Origin: Albidovulum sp.
GTDB taxonomy: Bacteria > Pseudomonadota > Alphaproteobacteria > Rhodobacterales > Rhodobacteraceae
Length of the DNA stretch: 26,137 nucleotides
Assembly: GCA_030837825.1 (NCBI GenBank)
Contig: JAUQYB010000005.1
Span: forward strand, 1 to 26,137
Direction of reading: 5' to 3'
Under the pieces are notes generated by a model. It was not told the DNA's origin. It saw nothing but the letters and a program-made list of their open reading frames with translations, and ran no database searches. Positions 14,910-24,077 of this stretch are shown piece by piece (the stretch's first letter is position 1; the number at the start of each line of letters is the position of its first letter). The translations under genes and the position numbers were made by a program.

Positions 14910-15677
14910 ATGCCCCGCTATGCGCTCAAGATCGACGACCACGGCGGCCCCGTCGCCGGCGGGCAGCGCCAGGCGGCGGAGCCTTCGGTGCAGGCGGCGG
15001 TCGAGGCGTCGCTTGCCCGGCTGGACCCGGGCGCGCCCGCCGTCGCCGCGGCCGGGCGCACCGATGCCGGCGTCCACGCCACCGGCCAGGTCGCGCATTG
15101 CGACCTTGCGAAGGAGTGGGACCCCTTCCGCCTGATGGAGGCGCTGAACTGGCACCTCAAGCCCGCCCCCGTCGCCGTTCTCGCCGCCGCCCGTGTGGCG
15201 GACGACTTCCACGCCCGCTTCTCGGCCACCGAGCGGCGCTACCTCTACCGGATCGTCGCCCGCCGCGCCCCGCTCACGCTCGAGGCGGGCCTCGTCTGGC
15301 GGGTGCGCCGCCCGCTCGACGCCGAAGCGATGCGCGAGGCCGCTGCGCATCTTGTCGGCCACCACGACTTCACCACCTTCCGCTCGGCGCTCTGCCAGTC
15401 GAAAAGCCCGGTCAAGACGCTCAGCGAGATCACGATCGACGAGGTGGAGATCGCCCACGGCTGCGAATACCGCTTCCACCTCCGCGCCCGCTCGTTCCTG
15501 CACAACCAGGTCCGCTCCATCGTCGGCACGCTCGAACGCGTAGGCGCCGGCGCCTGGACGCCCGAAGACGTGGCGGCGGCGCTTCAGGCCCGCGACCGTG
15601 CCGCCTGCGGCCCGGTGGCGCCGCCCGACGGCCTCTGCCTCACCGGCGTCTCCTACCCGGACGACCCCTTCGGCTGA
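14910..15677 (+). CDS. truA: tRNA pseudouridine(38-40) synthase
   Basis: The 255-residue enzyme isomerises uridines 38-40 in the tRNA anticodon arm. The catalytic aspartate is Asp52 in [17 protein letters not shown]; the conserved [16 protein letters not shown] and [18 protein letters not shown] segments are intact, so the protein is of normal length and architecture. AAGGA precedes the ATG. Oddity: the N-terminal block, usually close to IEYDGGPFAGWQRQ in relatives, here reads [14 protein letters not shown], losing the usual Tyr, Phe and Trp. The gene is divergent from ycjX and is followed immediately by repeat copy B. Confidence 0.96.
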   Translation: MPRYALKIDDHGGPVAGGQRQAAEPSVQAAVEASLARLDPGAPAVAAAGRTDAGVHATGQVAHCDLAKEWDPFRLMEALNWHLKPAPVAVLAAARVADDFHARFSATERRYLYRIVARRAPLTLEAGLVWRVRRPLDAEAMREAAAHLVGHHDFTTFRSALCQSKSPVKTLSEITIDEVEIAHGCEYRFHLRARSFLHNQVRSIVGTLERVGAGAWTPEDVAAALQARDRAACGPVAPPDGLCLTGVSYPDDPFG

Positions 15678-15745
15678 CTTTCTTCGTTGCGGGAAATACC
15701 CCGGGGGAGTCCCCGCTTTCGCGGGGACGGGGGCAGCGCCCCCCC
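15678..15745 (+). repeat. 3'-end repeat element, copy B (after truA), with two hairpins
   Basis: The element starts at the base after the truA stop with CTTTCTTCGTTGCGGGAAAT, then a C/G-rich block, a perfect 8-bp hairpin GTCCCCGC-TTTC-GCGGGGAC (15709-15728) and a second hairpin GGGGGC-AGC-GCCCCC (15729-15743). Apart from the first hairpin, the order matches copy A behind ogt. It sits between convergent truA and the response regulator and probably acts as terminator or 3'-end stabiliser. Confidence 0.72.
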
Positions 15746-15774
15746 TGCCTCAACGCAGCCGGCGGCCCGGGCGG

Positions 15775-16194
15775 TCAGGCCTCTCCCCCCGCGCCCGGCA
15801 CGCCTGCCGCGCCCGGGTCGAGAAGGCTGCGAACCGCGTCGCGCAGTTCCTTCAGCTCGAAAGGCTTTGCGATGAACCCGTCGGCACCGAGCGCAAGCCC
15901 CTTGCGCCGCTCCATCGCCGAGCCGCGGGCCGTCATCATCAGGATCTTCACGTTCTTGAGGTCGGGGTCCATCCGCACGGTCTGGCAGATCTCGTAGCCC
16001 GACACCTCGGGCAGCATGACGTCGAGAAGGACGAGGTCCGGCGCGGTGTCGCGGATCCTCGGAAGCGCCTCGGCGCCGTTGGCGATCCTTTCGTGGTCGT
16101 AGCCTTCGCGGGTCAGCACGTAGTCGAGCGCGAGCGCGATGTTGTCCTCATCCTCCACGATCAGGACGCGGTGCCTGAGCTTTCCCGCCGCCAT
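15775..16194 (-). CDS. Single-domain response regulator (CheY-like receiver)
   Basis: The 139-residue protein consists of one receiver domain and a short Gly/Ala-rich tail, with no output domain. The acidic pair Glu14-Asp15 (VEDED), the phospho-acceptor Asp58 (LLDVMLPEVSGYE), Thr88 and Lys110 (IAKPFELKEL) are all present, so it should be phosphorylatable. AGGGGAGG lies just upstream of the ATG. It follows the MFS transporter gene on the same strand after a hairpin and a possible small coupled ORF. No cognate kinase is adjacent; from memory, related genomes often place a sensor kinase near the acs-linked transporter, so a role in acetate/organic-acid response is conceivable but unproven. Confidence 0.92.
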   Translation of the reverse strand: MAAGKLRHRVLIVEDEDNIALALDYVLTREGYDHERIANGAEALPRIRDTAPDLVLLDVMLPEVSGYEICQTVRMDPDLKNVKILMMTARGSAMERRKGLALGADGFIAKPFELKELRDAVRSLLDPGAAGVPGAGGEA

Positions 16195-16195
16195 G

Positions 16196-16315
16196 TCATC
16201 CTCCCCTGCGGGACGCCCGCGGGCGCGCGGCGGCGAGCGGGGCGGCGAGCGGGGCGGCGAGCGGAGCGGGGCGCGGGCCAGCGGGCGGGGCGGGGGGGGT
16301 GGCCGGGGATGTCAT
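16196..16315 (-). CDS. Possible 39-residue Pro/Ala-rich leader ORF coupled to the response regulator
   Basis: An ATG at 16313-16315 has GGAGGG (16324-16329) 8 nt upstream. The frame ends in a TGA one nucleotide before the response regulator ATG, an arrangement typical of translational coupling. The product begins MTSPATPPAPPAGPRP and contains three copies of the unit APLA encoded by a 12-bp tandem repeat, ending in RRGG. It resembles no family I know, and biased composition in such GC-rich DNA can produce open frames by chance, so only the start signal and stop/start spacing speak for it. Confidence 0.35.
   Translation of the reverse strand: MTSPATPPAPPAGPRPAPLAAPLAAPLAAARPRASRRGG
16230..16265. 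repeat. 12-bp tandem repeat, three units
   Basis: GCGGCGAGCGGG is repeated at 16230-16241 and 16242-16253, and once more with a final A at 16254-16265. It lies inside the possible leader ORF upstream of the response regulator and keeps its frame. Confidence 0.7.
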
Positions 16316-16335
16316 GCGTCTCTCCCTCCATCTTC

Positions 16336-16353
16336 GGCCCCAGGGAAGGGGCC
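16336..16353. promoter_or_regulatory. Hairpin upstream of the leader ORF ribosome site
   Basis: GGCCCC-AGGGAA-GGGGCC is a perfect 6-bp stem ending 6 bp before the GGAGGG ribosome site of the possible leader ORF. It could influence translation or end transcription. There is no U-tract. Confidence 0.3.
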
Positions 16354-16433
16354 GGGCCGGATCTCCTCGGTGGCAGGGAGCCCGCGCCGGGGCAATGTGG
16401 CGCGGCGTCGCTGGCACCGTGGCGGCGGGCAGC

Positions 16434-16457
16434 CGGGCCGGGGTTGCCCCCGGCCCG
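16434..16457 (-). terminator. Terminator-like hairpin after the MFS transporter gene
   Basis: A perfect 10-bp GC stem (CGGGCCGGGG / CCCCGGCCCG) with a TTGC loop starts 10 bp past the transporter stop codon. No U-tract follows on the minus strand, so it may be a factor-dependent terminator or a 3'-end protecting structure. Confidence 0.45.
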
Positions 16458-16467
16458 TCCGCAGCGG

Positions 16468-18363
16468 TCAGCGGTGCAGCTTGTGCTCCGGATCGTCGGT
16501 GAAGATCGACTTCTTGTGGGTGCCGTTCGGCACGAACAGCGTCCCGATCACCACCGTCATCAGCGCGACGACGATCGCATACCACAGGCCCGCATAGATG
16601 TTGCCGGTCTGGGCCGAGATCGCGAAGGCGGTGGCAGGCAAGAGGCCCCCGAACCAGCCGTTGCCGATGTGGTAGGGCAGCGACAGGCCGGAGTAGCGGA
16701 TGCGGGTCGGGAAGAGTTCGACCAGCATCGCCGCGATCGGGCCGTAGACCATCGTCACGAGAATGATCAGATAGGTCAGGATCGCGATGATCGTGAGCTT
16801 CTGGCCGGTGAAGATGTCGAGGAAGTGGGCCGCCTTGGCGACCGTCGTGTTGTTTTCCGCGACCAGCGGATAGCCCGCCGCCTTCAGCGCCTCGTTCACC
16901 GCCTTTTCGAACGCCGGTTTCACCGCGCTGGCGTCGTCCAGCGCCTTCTGCGCCGCGTCGATCGCCGCCTGGTCGGTGCCGGATTTCGCCGCTTCCAGCG
17001 CCGCCTTGGCATCGGCGATGGCCTTGGCGTTCTCGGCGCCGTCATAGCCCGGGATCACCGTCTCGCCGACCTGCACCGAGGCGATCGTCCCCGGGGCCGC
17101 ATCGACCGTGGTCGAGTTCACCGAGGTCTTCGACAAGAGCGCCTTGGCGATGTCGCAGGAGGTCGTGAACTTCGCCGTGCCCGTCGGGTTGAACTGGAAC
17201 GAGCACCTCGCCGGATCGGCGGTCACGACGACCTCCGTCTGCTGGGCGTCGTAGAGTGCGGGGTTGGCGGTATGGGTCAGGAGCTTGAACGTCGGGAAGT
17301 AGGTGAGCGCCGCGATCAGGCAGCCCGCCAGGATGATCGGCTTGCGGCCGATCTTGTCCGAGAGCGAGCCGAAGAACAGGAAGCCCCAGGTGCCGATGAT
17401 CAAGGACCACGCCACGAAGACGTTGGCCGAGAAGAGGTCCACCTTGATCACGTTCTGAAGGAAGAACAGCGCGTAGAACTGGCCCGAATACCAGACCACG
17501 GCCTGACCGGCGGTGAGGCCGAGAAGCGCGATCAGCGCGATCTTGGCGTTCTTCCACTGGCCGAAGGCCTCGCGCAGCGGCGCCTTCGACTGGGCGCCTT
17601 CTTCCTTCATCTTCTTGAAGGCCGGGCTCTCGTTCATCTGCAGCCGGATGTAGAGCGAGATCGCCAGAAGCACGATCGAGCCGAGGAACGGGATGCGCCA
17701 GCCCCAGAGGTCGAAGGCCTTGACCATCTTCGGCGTGCCGTCGGCGTTCATCACCGCAGCACCCGCCGCATCGAGCACCGGGGTCGGTTCCCAGTTGCCG
17801 TTGACGTAGCCCTGCACCAGCAGGATCACGACCAGCGACAGCAGAAGCCCCAGCGTCGCCGTCGTCTGGATGAACGAGGTGAAATAGCCGCGCTGGTTGA
17901 TCGGCGCGTGTTCGGCGACATAGACCGCCGCCCCGCCGTATTCGCCGCCGAGCGCCAGGCCCTGGAGCATCCGGAGCGCGATCAGGATGATCGGCGCGGC
18001 CATGCCCCAGCTATTGTAGCCGGGCAGCATGCCGACGAGGAAGGTCGACAGACCCATGATCATGATGGTCATGAGGAAGGTGTACTTGCGCCCGATCAGG
18101 TCGCCGAGCGAGCCGAACACCAGGGCGCCGAACGGACGCACGATGAACCCCGCCGCGAAGGCCAGAAGCGCGAAGACGTTGCGCGTGGCTTCCGGGAACG
18201 AGGTGAAGAACTGCGCGCCGATGATCGCCGCGAGCGAGCCGTAGAGATAGAAATCGTACCACTCGAAGATCGTACCGGCGGAAGAGGCGAGGATCACCTT
18301 CTTCTCTTCCCTGGTCATCGGACGGGAGCGGTTCACCGCCACGTCCAGATCGGTTGTTGCCAT
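16468..18363 (-). CDS. MHS-family MFS transporter (ProP/KgtP-like proton symporter) with large periplasmic insertion
   Basis: The 631-residue inner-membrane protein is much longer than the usual 420-450 residues. The family signature FEWYDFYLYGSLA opens helix 1; the MFS loop motif GSLGDLIGRKYTF follows helix 2 and a second, GSLSDKIGRKP, follows helix 8; QGLALGGEYGGAAVYVAEHA marks helices 4-5. Between predicted helices 9 and 10 (residues about 364-520) lies a hydrophilic insertion of about 155 residues, placed periplasmically by topology, with two cysteines (387, 403) and an Ala-rich, probably coiled-coil helix (about 444-495). MHS members carry organic acids, betaine or proline; linkage to acs suggests a short-chain acid, but the substrate is unproven. 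AGGAGG precedes the start codon. It lies 147 bp downstream of adk. Confidence 0.9.
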   Translation of the reverse strand: MATTDLDVAVNRSRPMTREEKKVILASSAGTIFEWYDFYLYGSLAAIIGAQFFTSFPEATRNVFALLAFAAGFIVRPFGALVFGSLGDLIGRKYTFLMTIMIMGLSTFLVGMLPGYNSWGMAAPIILIALRMLQGLALGGEYGGAAVYVAEHAPINQRGYFTSFIQTTATLGLLLSLVVILLVQGYVNGNWEPTPVLDAAGAAVMNADGTPKMVKAFDLWGWRIPFLGSIVLLAISLYIRLQMNESPAFKKMKEEGAQSKAPLREAFGQWKNAKIALIALLGLTAGQAVVWYSGQFYALFFLQNVIKVDLFSANVFVAWSLIIGTWGFLFFGSLSDKIGRKPIILAGCLIAALTYFPTFKLLTHTANPALYDAQQTEVVVTADPARCSFQFNPTGTAKFTTSCDIAKALLSKTSVNSTTVDAAPGTIASVQVGETVIPGYDGAENAKAIADAKAALEAAKSGTDQAAIDAAQKALDDASAVKPAFEKAVNEALKAAGYPLVAENNTTVAKAAHFLDIFTGQKLTIIAILTYLIILVTMVYGPIAAMLVELFPTRIRYSGLSLPYHIGNGWFGGLLPATAFAISAQTGNIYAGLWYAIVVALMTVVIGTLFVPNGTHKKSIFTDDPEHKLHR

Positions 18364-18381
18364 CGTTTCCTCCTAGCAAAC

Positions 18382-18435
18382 GGGGCCTCCCAGCCCCCTT
18401 TTTCCGTTCCTGCCGCGCGGCCTCCGCGCCGCGCG
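18382..18435 (-). other. Structured intergenic segment between adk and the MFS transporter
   Basis: Two hairpins lie in the 147-bp gap: CGCGCGGC/GCCGCGCG with a 6-nt loop (18414-18435) and GGGGC/GCCCC with a 6-nt loop (18382-18397), the latter close upstream of the transporter ribosome site. They could set relative expression of adk and transporter by processing or attenuation. No promoter was recognised. Confidence 0.4.
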
Positions 18436-18510
18436 CAAGACTCCTCGGTTCACGCAAGGCGGCATGCCGTCCGCCCTCCGCGTCGTGTCGTTCCGGCCGG
18501 GCTCGTGTCG

Positions 18511-19266
18511 TCAGACCGGGGCGCGATCCGCCCCGGTGCCTCCTCCTGCGGGGACTTGCCGCCCCTTCGCGTGATTGCCGAACATGGCCGCGACCAGCGC
18601 CTCGAGCGCCGCGCCCACCTCGGGAATGCCCGCCATCGCATCGACCGTCTTAAGGATGCCCATCTTGCCGTAATGCGCGATCAGCGGGGCCGTCTGGGCG
18701 TGGTAGGCGGTCAGCCGTTCGCGCACCGTGCCGGCGTTGTCGTCGGCCCGGCGCTTGAACGCCGTGCCGCCGCATCTGTCGCAAACCCCCTCCGTGGCGG
18801 GCTGCTTGAACTCGTCATGATAGCCCTCGCCACAGGCGGCGCAGGTGTAGCGGCCGGCGACGCGGCCGACCATCGCCTCGTCATCGACCTCGAGGCTGAT
18901 CGCCGCGCCGACGCCACGGCCCTGCCGGGCGAGCAGCGCATCGAGCGCCGCGGCCTGCCCGGCGGTGCGCGGGAAGCCGTCGAGGATCACGCCGCGCGCC
19001 ACGTCGGGCTCGGCCATCCGGTCCTTCAGGATCGACAGCACGATGTCGTCGGAGACGAGCCCTCCCGCCTCCATCACCGCCTTCGCGGCCAGCCCCGCGG
19101 GCGTGCCCCGGGCCACCGCCGCGCGCAGAAGATCGCCGGTCGAAAGCTGGACGAGGCCGAAGCGTTCTTCCAGCATCCGCGCCTGCGTGCCCTTGCCCGC
19201 CCCCGGCGGCCCGAGCAGGATGACGACGGCGGCGTCGGGGGTGGTGGCGGCGTCGACCTCTGCCAT
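18511..19266 (-). CDS. adk: Adenylate kinase, zinc-lid type, acs-linked copy
   Basis: The 251-residue enzyme catalyses ATP + AMP = 2 ADP. The Walker A loop GPPGAGKGTQ is at residues 19-28, LSTGDLLR and LDGFPRT (AMP and catalytic segments) are intact, and the lid carries a complete four-cysteine zinc site (C142, C145, C162, C165). RRADDNAGTVRERL supplies the conserved arginines. About 20 extra N- and C-terminal residues are present compared with short Adk. It starts 4 bp after the acs stop, so it is surely co-transcribed with acs, whose AMP product it would recycle. Most bacteria keep adk beside secY; this location suggests a second copy, which cannot be verified from the window. Confidence 0.95.
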   Translation of the reverse strand: MAEVDAATTPDAAVVILLGPPGAGKGTQARMLEERFGLVQLSTGDLLRAAVARGTPAGLAAKAVMEAGGLVSDDIVLSILKDRMAEPDVARGVILDGFPRTAGQAAALDALLARQGRGVGAAISLEVDDEAMVGRVAGRYTCAACGEGYHDEFKQPATEGVCDRCGGTAFKRRADDNAGTVRERLTAYHAQTAPLIAHYGKMGILKTVDAMAGIPEVGAALEALVAAMFGNHAKGRQVPAGGGTGADRAPV

Positions 19267-19270
19267 CCCC

Positions 19271-21244
<1,974 letters not shown>

Positions 21245-21826
21245 TCCGATCCTCCCTTCCACCTGCGTCGCCACGAAACGCCCTCGTCCGCGGCGCAAAG
21301 CTGTCGGGCCCCAAACCGCAGGCCCCTGTCACGCGGCAGTGTAAACCAACAGTTGATTTCTTGTTAACCCCTTTTATTGAAAAGATTTTTTGGTAAATTT
21401 ATTCACAGTTTTTCGGCGTGTTTTGTAAATTGTCGGAATTATGGCGAAATTTTGCCAAAGAATATCAAATTCTTGGCTGTTCACGATCCGGTGAAGGTGA
21501 GCTGCGCCGCGCCGCCCGTCGGGCAGCAGGCCGCAGCCGGGGCAGCGGCGGGCGGCGGCGGCGCGCCGACCGTCGTGGGGCGGTGTTGGCGCTCGCACGT
21601 CCTGCGCGATTCGGGGAGGCAGACCTCCCGGCAGGTCCGGTCCGAAGGCGCCGCACGCCCCCCCCGGCGCCGCACTGTTGCCGGCTCCGGCAGGCATTGT
21701 TCGGCGAATCTGGGGCTTGTGTTGCCTGCGGCCCGGTCCATGATACGCCGGACCGGCGCCTGGGCGAGCGAGCGCGCGCTTCCCGGGCCGCCGTCGCCAA
21801 TCCGCCCCCGCAGACAGGAGCGCCGC
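21245..21826. other. 582-bp gap between divergent acs and the HugZ-like gene
   Basis: The first about 95 bp are GC-rich acs leader. Bases 21361-21480 are only 31% GC (37 of 120 by hand count), extremely AT-rich for this genome, and hold the inverted repeats listed separately. From 21490 to 21826 the DNA is again GC-rich, with no recognised gene; open frames there are Arg/Pro/Ala-rich and match nothing I know. A small perfect hairpin GGGAGG-CAGA-CCTCCC occurs near 21615. I could not settle on a promoter for either gene. Confidence 0.6.
21442..21477. promoter_or_regulatory. Overlapping inverted repeats in AT-rich island (candidate operator upstream of acs)
   Basis: TGGCGAAA-TTTTGCCA (21442-21457) is a 16-bp palindrome with one mismatch pair. 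Its right half also begins a second inverted repeat, GCCAAAGAAT ... ATTCTTGGC (21454-21477), with one bulged A. Three TTGGC/GCCAA-like half sites in one 36-bp stretch suggest binding by a dimeric regulator. The regulator is unknown. Confidence 0.45.
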
Positions 21827-22342
21827 TTGCCCCCTTCCCCCCAGACGCCGCGCCGCACCGACCCGATCCGGGCAACCGACGACGGCGCGCGCGACATCGC
21901 CCGCGCGCTCCTGACCGGGGCACGCACCGCCGCGCTTGGTGTCCTGGACCCGGCGACGGGGGCGCCCTTCGTCAGCCGGGTGGCCTTCGGCCTCGGCCCC
22001 GCGGGAGAGGCGCTGACCCTCGTCTCCGACCTCGCCGTCCACGCCGGGGCGCTCCGCGCCGATCCGCGGGTGTCGCTGCTTCTGGGCGAGCCGGGGCCGA
22101 AGGGCGACCCGCTCGTCCATCCCCGCCTCACGCTCGCGGCGACCGCCGGCTTCGTCGCCGCCGACGCCCCGGAAAGGGCGGCCTTTCGGGCGGCCTGGCT
22201 TGGCCATCACCCGAAGGCGGCCCTCTATGTCGACTTCGCCGACTTCCATTTCGTGCGGTTCGAGATCGGGCGCGGCCATCTGAATGCCGGGTTCGGGAAA
22301 GCCTATGCACTTGACGCGAATGACCTTAAGCTGACTTCGTAG
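21827..22342 (+). CDS. HugZ/pyridoxamine 5'-phosphate oxidase-like FMN-binding protein
   Basis: The 171-residue split-barrel protein contains ALGVLDPATGAPFVSRVAFG, an L..SDLAVHAG strand pair, SLLLGEPGPKGDPLVHPRLT and the C-terminal FHFVRFEIGRGHLNAGFGKA. This order is that of the HugZ-type pyridoxamine-oxidase-like family, some members of which degrade haem while others bind FMN or have unknown roles. The start is a TTG (21827-21829) with AGGAG six nt upstream; no better in-frame ATG lies nearby, and upstream extension of the frame runs into the AT-rich regulatory island. No haem-uptake gene is adjacent, so haem degradation is not supported by context. It is 67 bp upstream of the hybrid kinase-like gene on the same strand. 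Confidence 0.82.
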   Translation: MPPSPQTPRRTDPIRATDDGARDIARALLTGARTAALGVLDPATGAPFVSRVAFGLGPAGEALTLVSDLAVHAGALRADPRVSLLLGEPGPKGDPLVHPRLTLAATAGFVAADAPERAAFRAAWLGHHPKAALYVDFADFHFVRFEIGRGHLNAGFGKAYALDANDLKLTS

Positions 22343-22409
22343 GGACCGGGCGGGCCGCGCGGCGATTTGTGACGCAAGGTGTTTGGGTTGGCGGTTGTGG
22401 CAAAGGACG

Positions 22410-24077
22410 ATGACGGACAACCGGACGACGTGGCAGGACGAAATCGAGCGCCAGCGGCACCGGCTTGAGGCCGATCTCGTCTCGCGCCAGCTTGGCGTGT
22501 TTCTGACCAGCGTCGTCTTCGTCTTCTTCCTGCCGTTCTGGTTCGTGTTCGCGACCTACCTCGCGGTCATCGGATGCGAGGTGATCCAGCACCGCCTGAT
22601 GTTCGCCTATGCCGGGGATCCGGCCCCGGGCCGGCGCCTCGGCATCCTCGTCAACGCCGGCGTCGGCATGGCCGCCTACTGCCTGCCCGCGCTGTTCGTC
22701 TGGCTGGACCCCGAGCCCCTGGTGAAATTCGTCGGCATCCTCTCCATCGTCGGCGCGCTTCTCAGCGTCTCGGTCGTGCGTTCCACCCATCTTGCCTTCG
22801 GCATCGCCTCGGGCCTGCCGGCCGCGCTCGCGCTCCTGTGGCTGCCGCTGCAATACTTCTTCGACCCCGTTCTCGACTACCGGGCGGTGCTGGCGATCGC
22901 GGGAACGATCATCCTTCTGGGCTATTTCGCCTCGGCGCTGGTGCAGAACCACCGGATGCAGAACACCCTCCTGGCCGCCGTCGCCGAAGCCAGCGCGGCG
23001 AGCCAGGCCAAGTCGCGGTTCCTCTCGGCGATGAGCCACGAGGTCAGGACGCCCCTGAACGCGATCCTCGGCCACAGCCAGCTCCTTGCCGCCGAACCCG
23101 ATCAGGGGCGGGGGCGCGGCCATGCCGTGGCGATCGCGGCGGCGGCCCATGCGCTCGAGACGATGGTGCAGGATGTGACCGATCTCGCCTCCGCCACGGA
23201 GGGAGAGCTGAAGTTCCGGCCGGTGACGGCGGTGATCCGGCCCGAGCTTGAGGTGCTGGCCGGGCTGCCGCTCCCCCTCGATGCGCCGCGCGAACCCGAG
23301 ATCATGGTGGAGATCGCCCCCGAGGTTCCCGAATTCGGCCAGTTCGATCCGATCCTCCTGCGCAAGTGCCTCACCCATCTCTGCGCCGTCGTGCTGAACG
23401 GCCTGCCCGCCGGCAGCCGACCCGCCATCGACCTGCGCTGTGCGCTCGCGCCCGGACGGGGCGACAGGTTGCGCCTGACGATCGCCGGGCACAGCCCGGC
23501 GCCGGGTGCGGGCCAGGGGCAGGGCTTTCCGTCCGAGGAAACGCTGGCGCTGAGCCTGGTCTACAGGGTGGCCGAGGTCATGGGGGCCCGCGCGGCCGTG
23601 CTGCGCGCGCCCGACGGCAGCCCGATTGCGCGGATCGAGCTGCCCTTCGTCACCGTCCCCGAACCGCCAGCCACCGGCGCCGAAGCCGTCTACGGCCGCC
23701 TGCGCGCGCTCGTCGTGGACGACATCGCCACCAACCGCTTCGTCCTGATCCAGCTCCTGCGCGCGCTCCGCATCGAGGCCGACGAGGCGGGCGGCGGCGG
23801 CGATGCGTTGCAACGGCTCGCCGAGGGCGAATTCGACCTCGTGCTCCTCGACATGAACATGCCCGACATGGACGGCGAGGCGACCTTCCGGGAAATCCGC
23901 GCCGCCGACGCGCCCTGGGCGGCGATCCCGGTTGTGGCGCTGACCGCCGACGCCGTGGCGCTCAAGCGCGACTACTACCTCGCCCTCGGCCTGAACGGCT
24001 TCGTCTCCAAGCCCGTCGACCGGCGGCTCCTCTGGGCCCAGATCCTCGCCGCCGTTCCCCGCCCGCCGCCGCTGTGA
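22410..24077 (+). CDS. Hybrid sensor histidine kinase/response regulator with degenerate ATP-binding domain
   Basis: The protein has 555 residues. About five membrane helices (residues about 26-175) are followed by a HisKA dimerisation domain with the phospho-acceptor His210 in SAMSHEVRTPLNAILGH. The following region (about 275-415) occupies the place of the HATPase domain but lacks the N-box Asn pair (KCLTHLCAVVLNGLPAG instead of NLxxNAxKFT-like) and the DxGxG box (IAGHSPAPGAGQGQG). A C-terminal receiver is complete: Asp437-Asp438, Asp481 (LLDMNMPDMDGE), Thr512 and Lys534. It may act as a phosphotransfer/phosphatase scaffold or bind another kinase. The start is uncertain: the ATG at 22410 has AAAGGA only 2 nt upstream, and a TTG at 22383 is possible. 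It converges on the beta-helix gene. Confidence 0.85.
   Translation: MTDNRTTWQDEIERQRHRLEADLVSRQLGVFLTSVVFVFFLPFWFVFATYLAVIGCEVIQHRLMFAYAGDPAPGRRLGILVNAGVGMAAYCLPALFVWLDPEPLVKFVGILSIVGALLSVSVVRSTHLAFGIASGLPAALALLWLPLQYFFDPVLDYRAVLAIAGTIILLGYFASALVQNHRMQNTLLAAVAEASAASQAKSRFLSAMSHEVRTPLNAILGHSQLLAAEPDQGRGRGHAVAIAAAAHALETMVQDVTDLASATEGELKFRPVTAVIRPELEVLAGLPLPLDAPREPEIMVEIAPEVPEFGQFDPILLRKCLTHLCAVVLNGLPAGSRPAIDLRCALAPGRGDRLRLTIAGHSPAPGAGQGQGFPSEETLALSLVYRVAEVMGARAAVLRAPDGSPIARIELPFVTVPEPPATGAEAVYGRLRALVVDDIATNRFVLIQLLRALRIEADEAGGGGDALQRLAEGEFDLVLLDMNMPDMDGEATFREIRAADAPWAAIPVVALTADAVALKRDYYLALGLNGFVSKPVDRRLLWAQILAAVPRPPPL

Noticed and set aside
16196..16585. A 129-codon minus-strand frame overlapping the transporter 3' end
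   Set aside because: The first two thirds overlap the transporter out of frame and the hairpin region; only the last 39 codons have an independent ribosome site, so only those were kept as a possibility.
21377..21826. N-terminal extension of the HugZ-like gene back to an ATG at 21377
   Set aside because: The extension would translate the AT-rich control island and low-complexity GC-rich DNA; a TTG with a good AGGAG lies exactly where homologous sequence begins.
21481..22131. A minus-strand 216-codon frame across the acs-HugZ gap
   Set aside because: It is Arg/Pro/Ala-rich without recognisable features and extends antisense into the HugZ-like gene.
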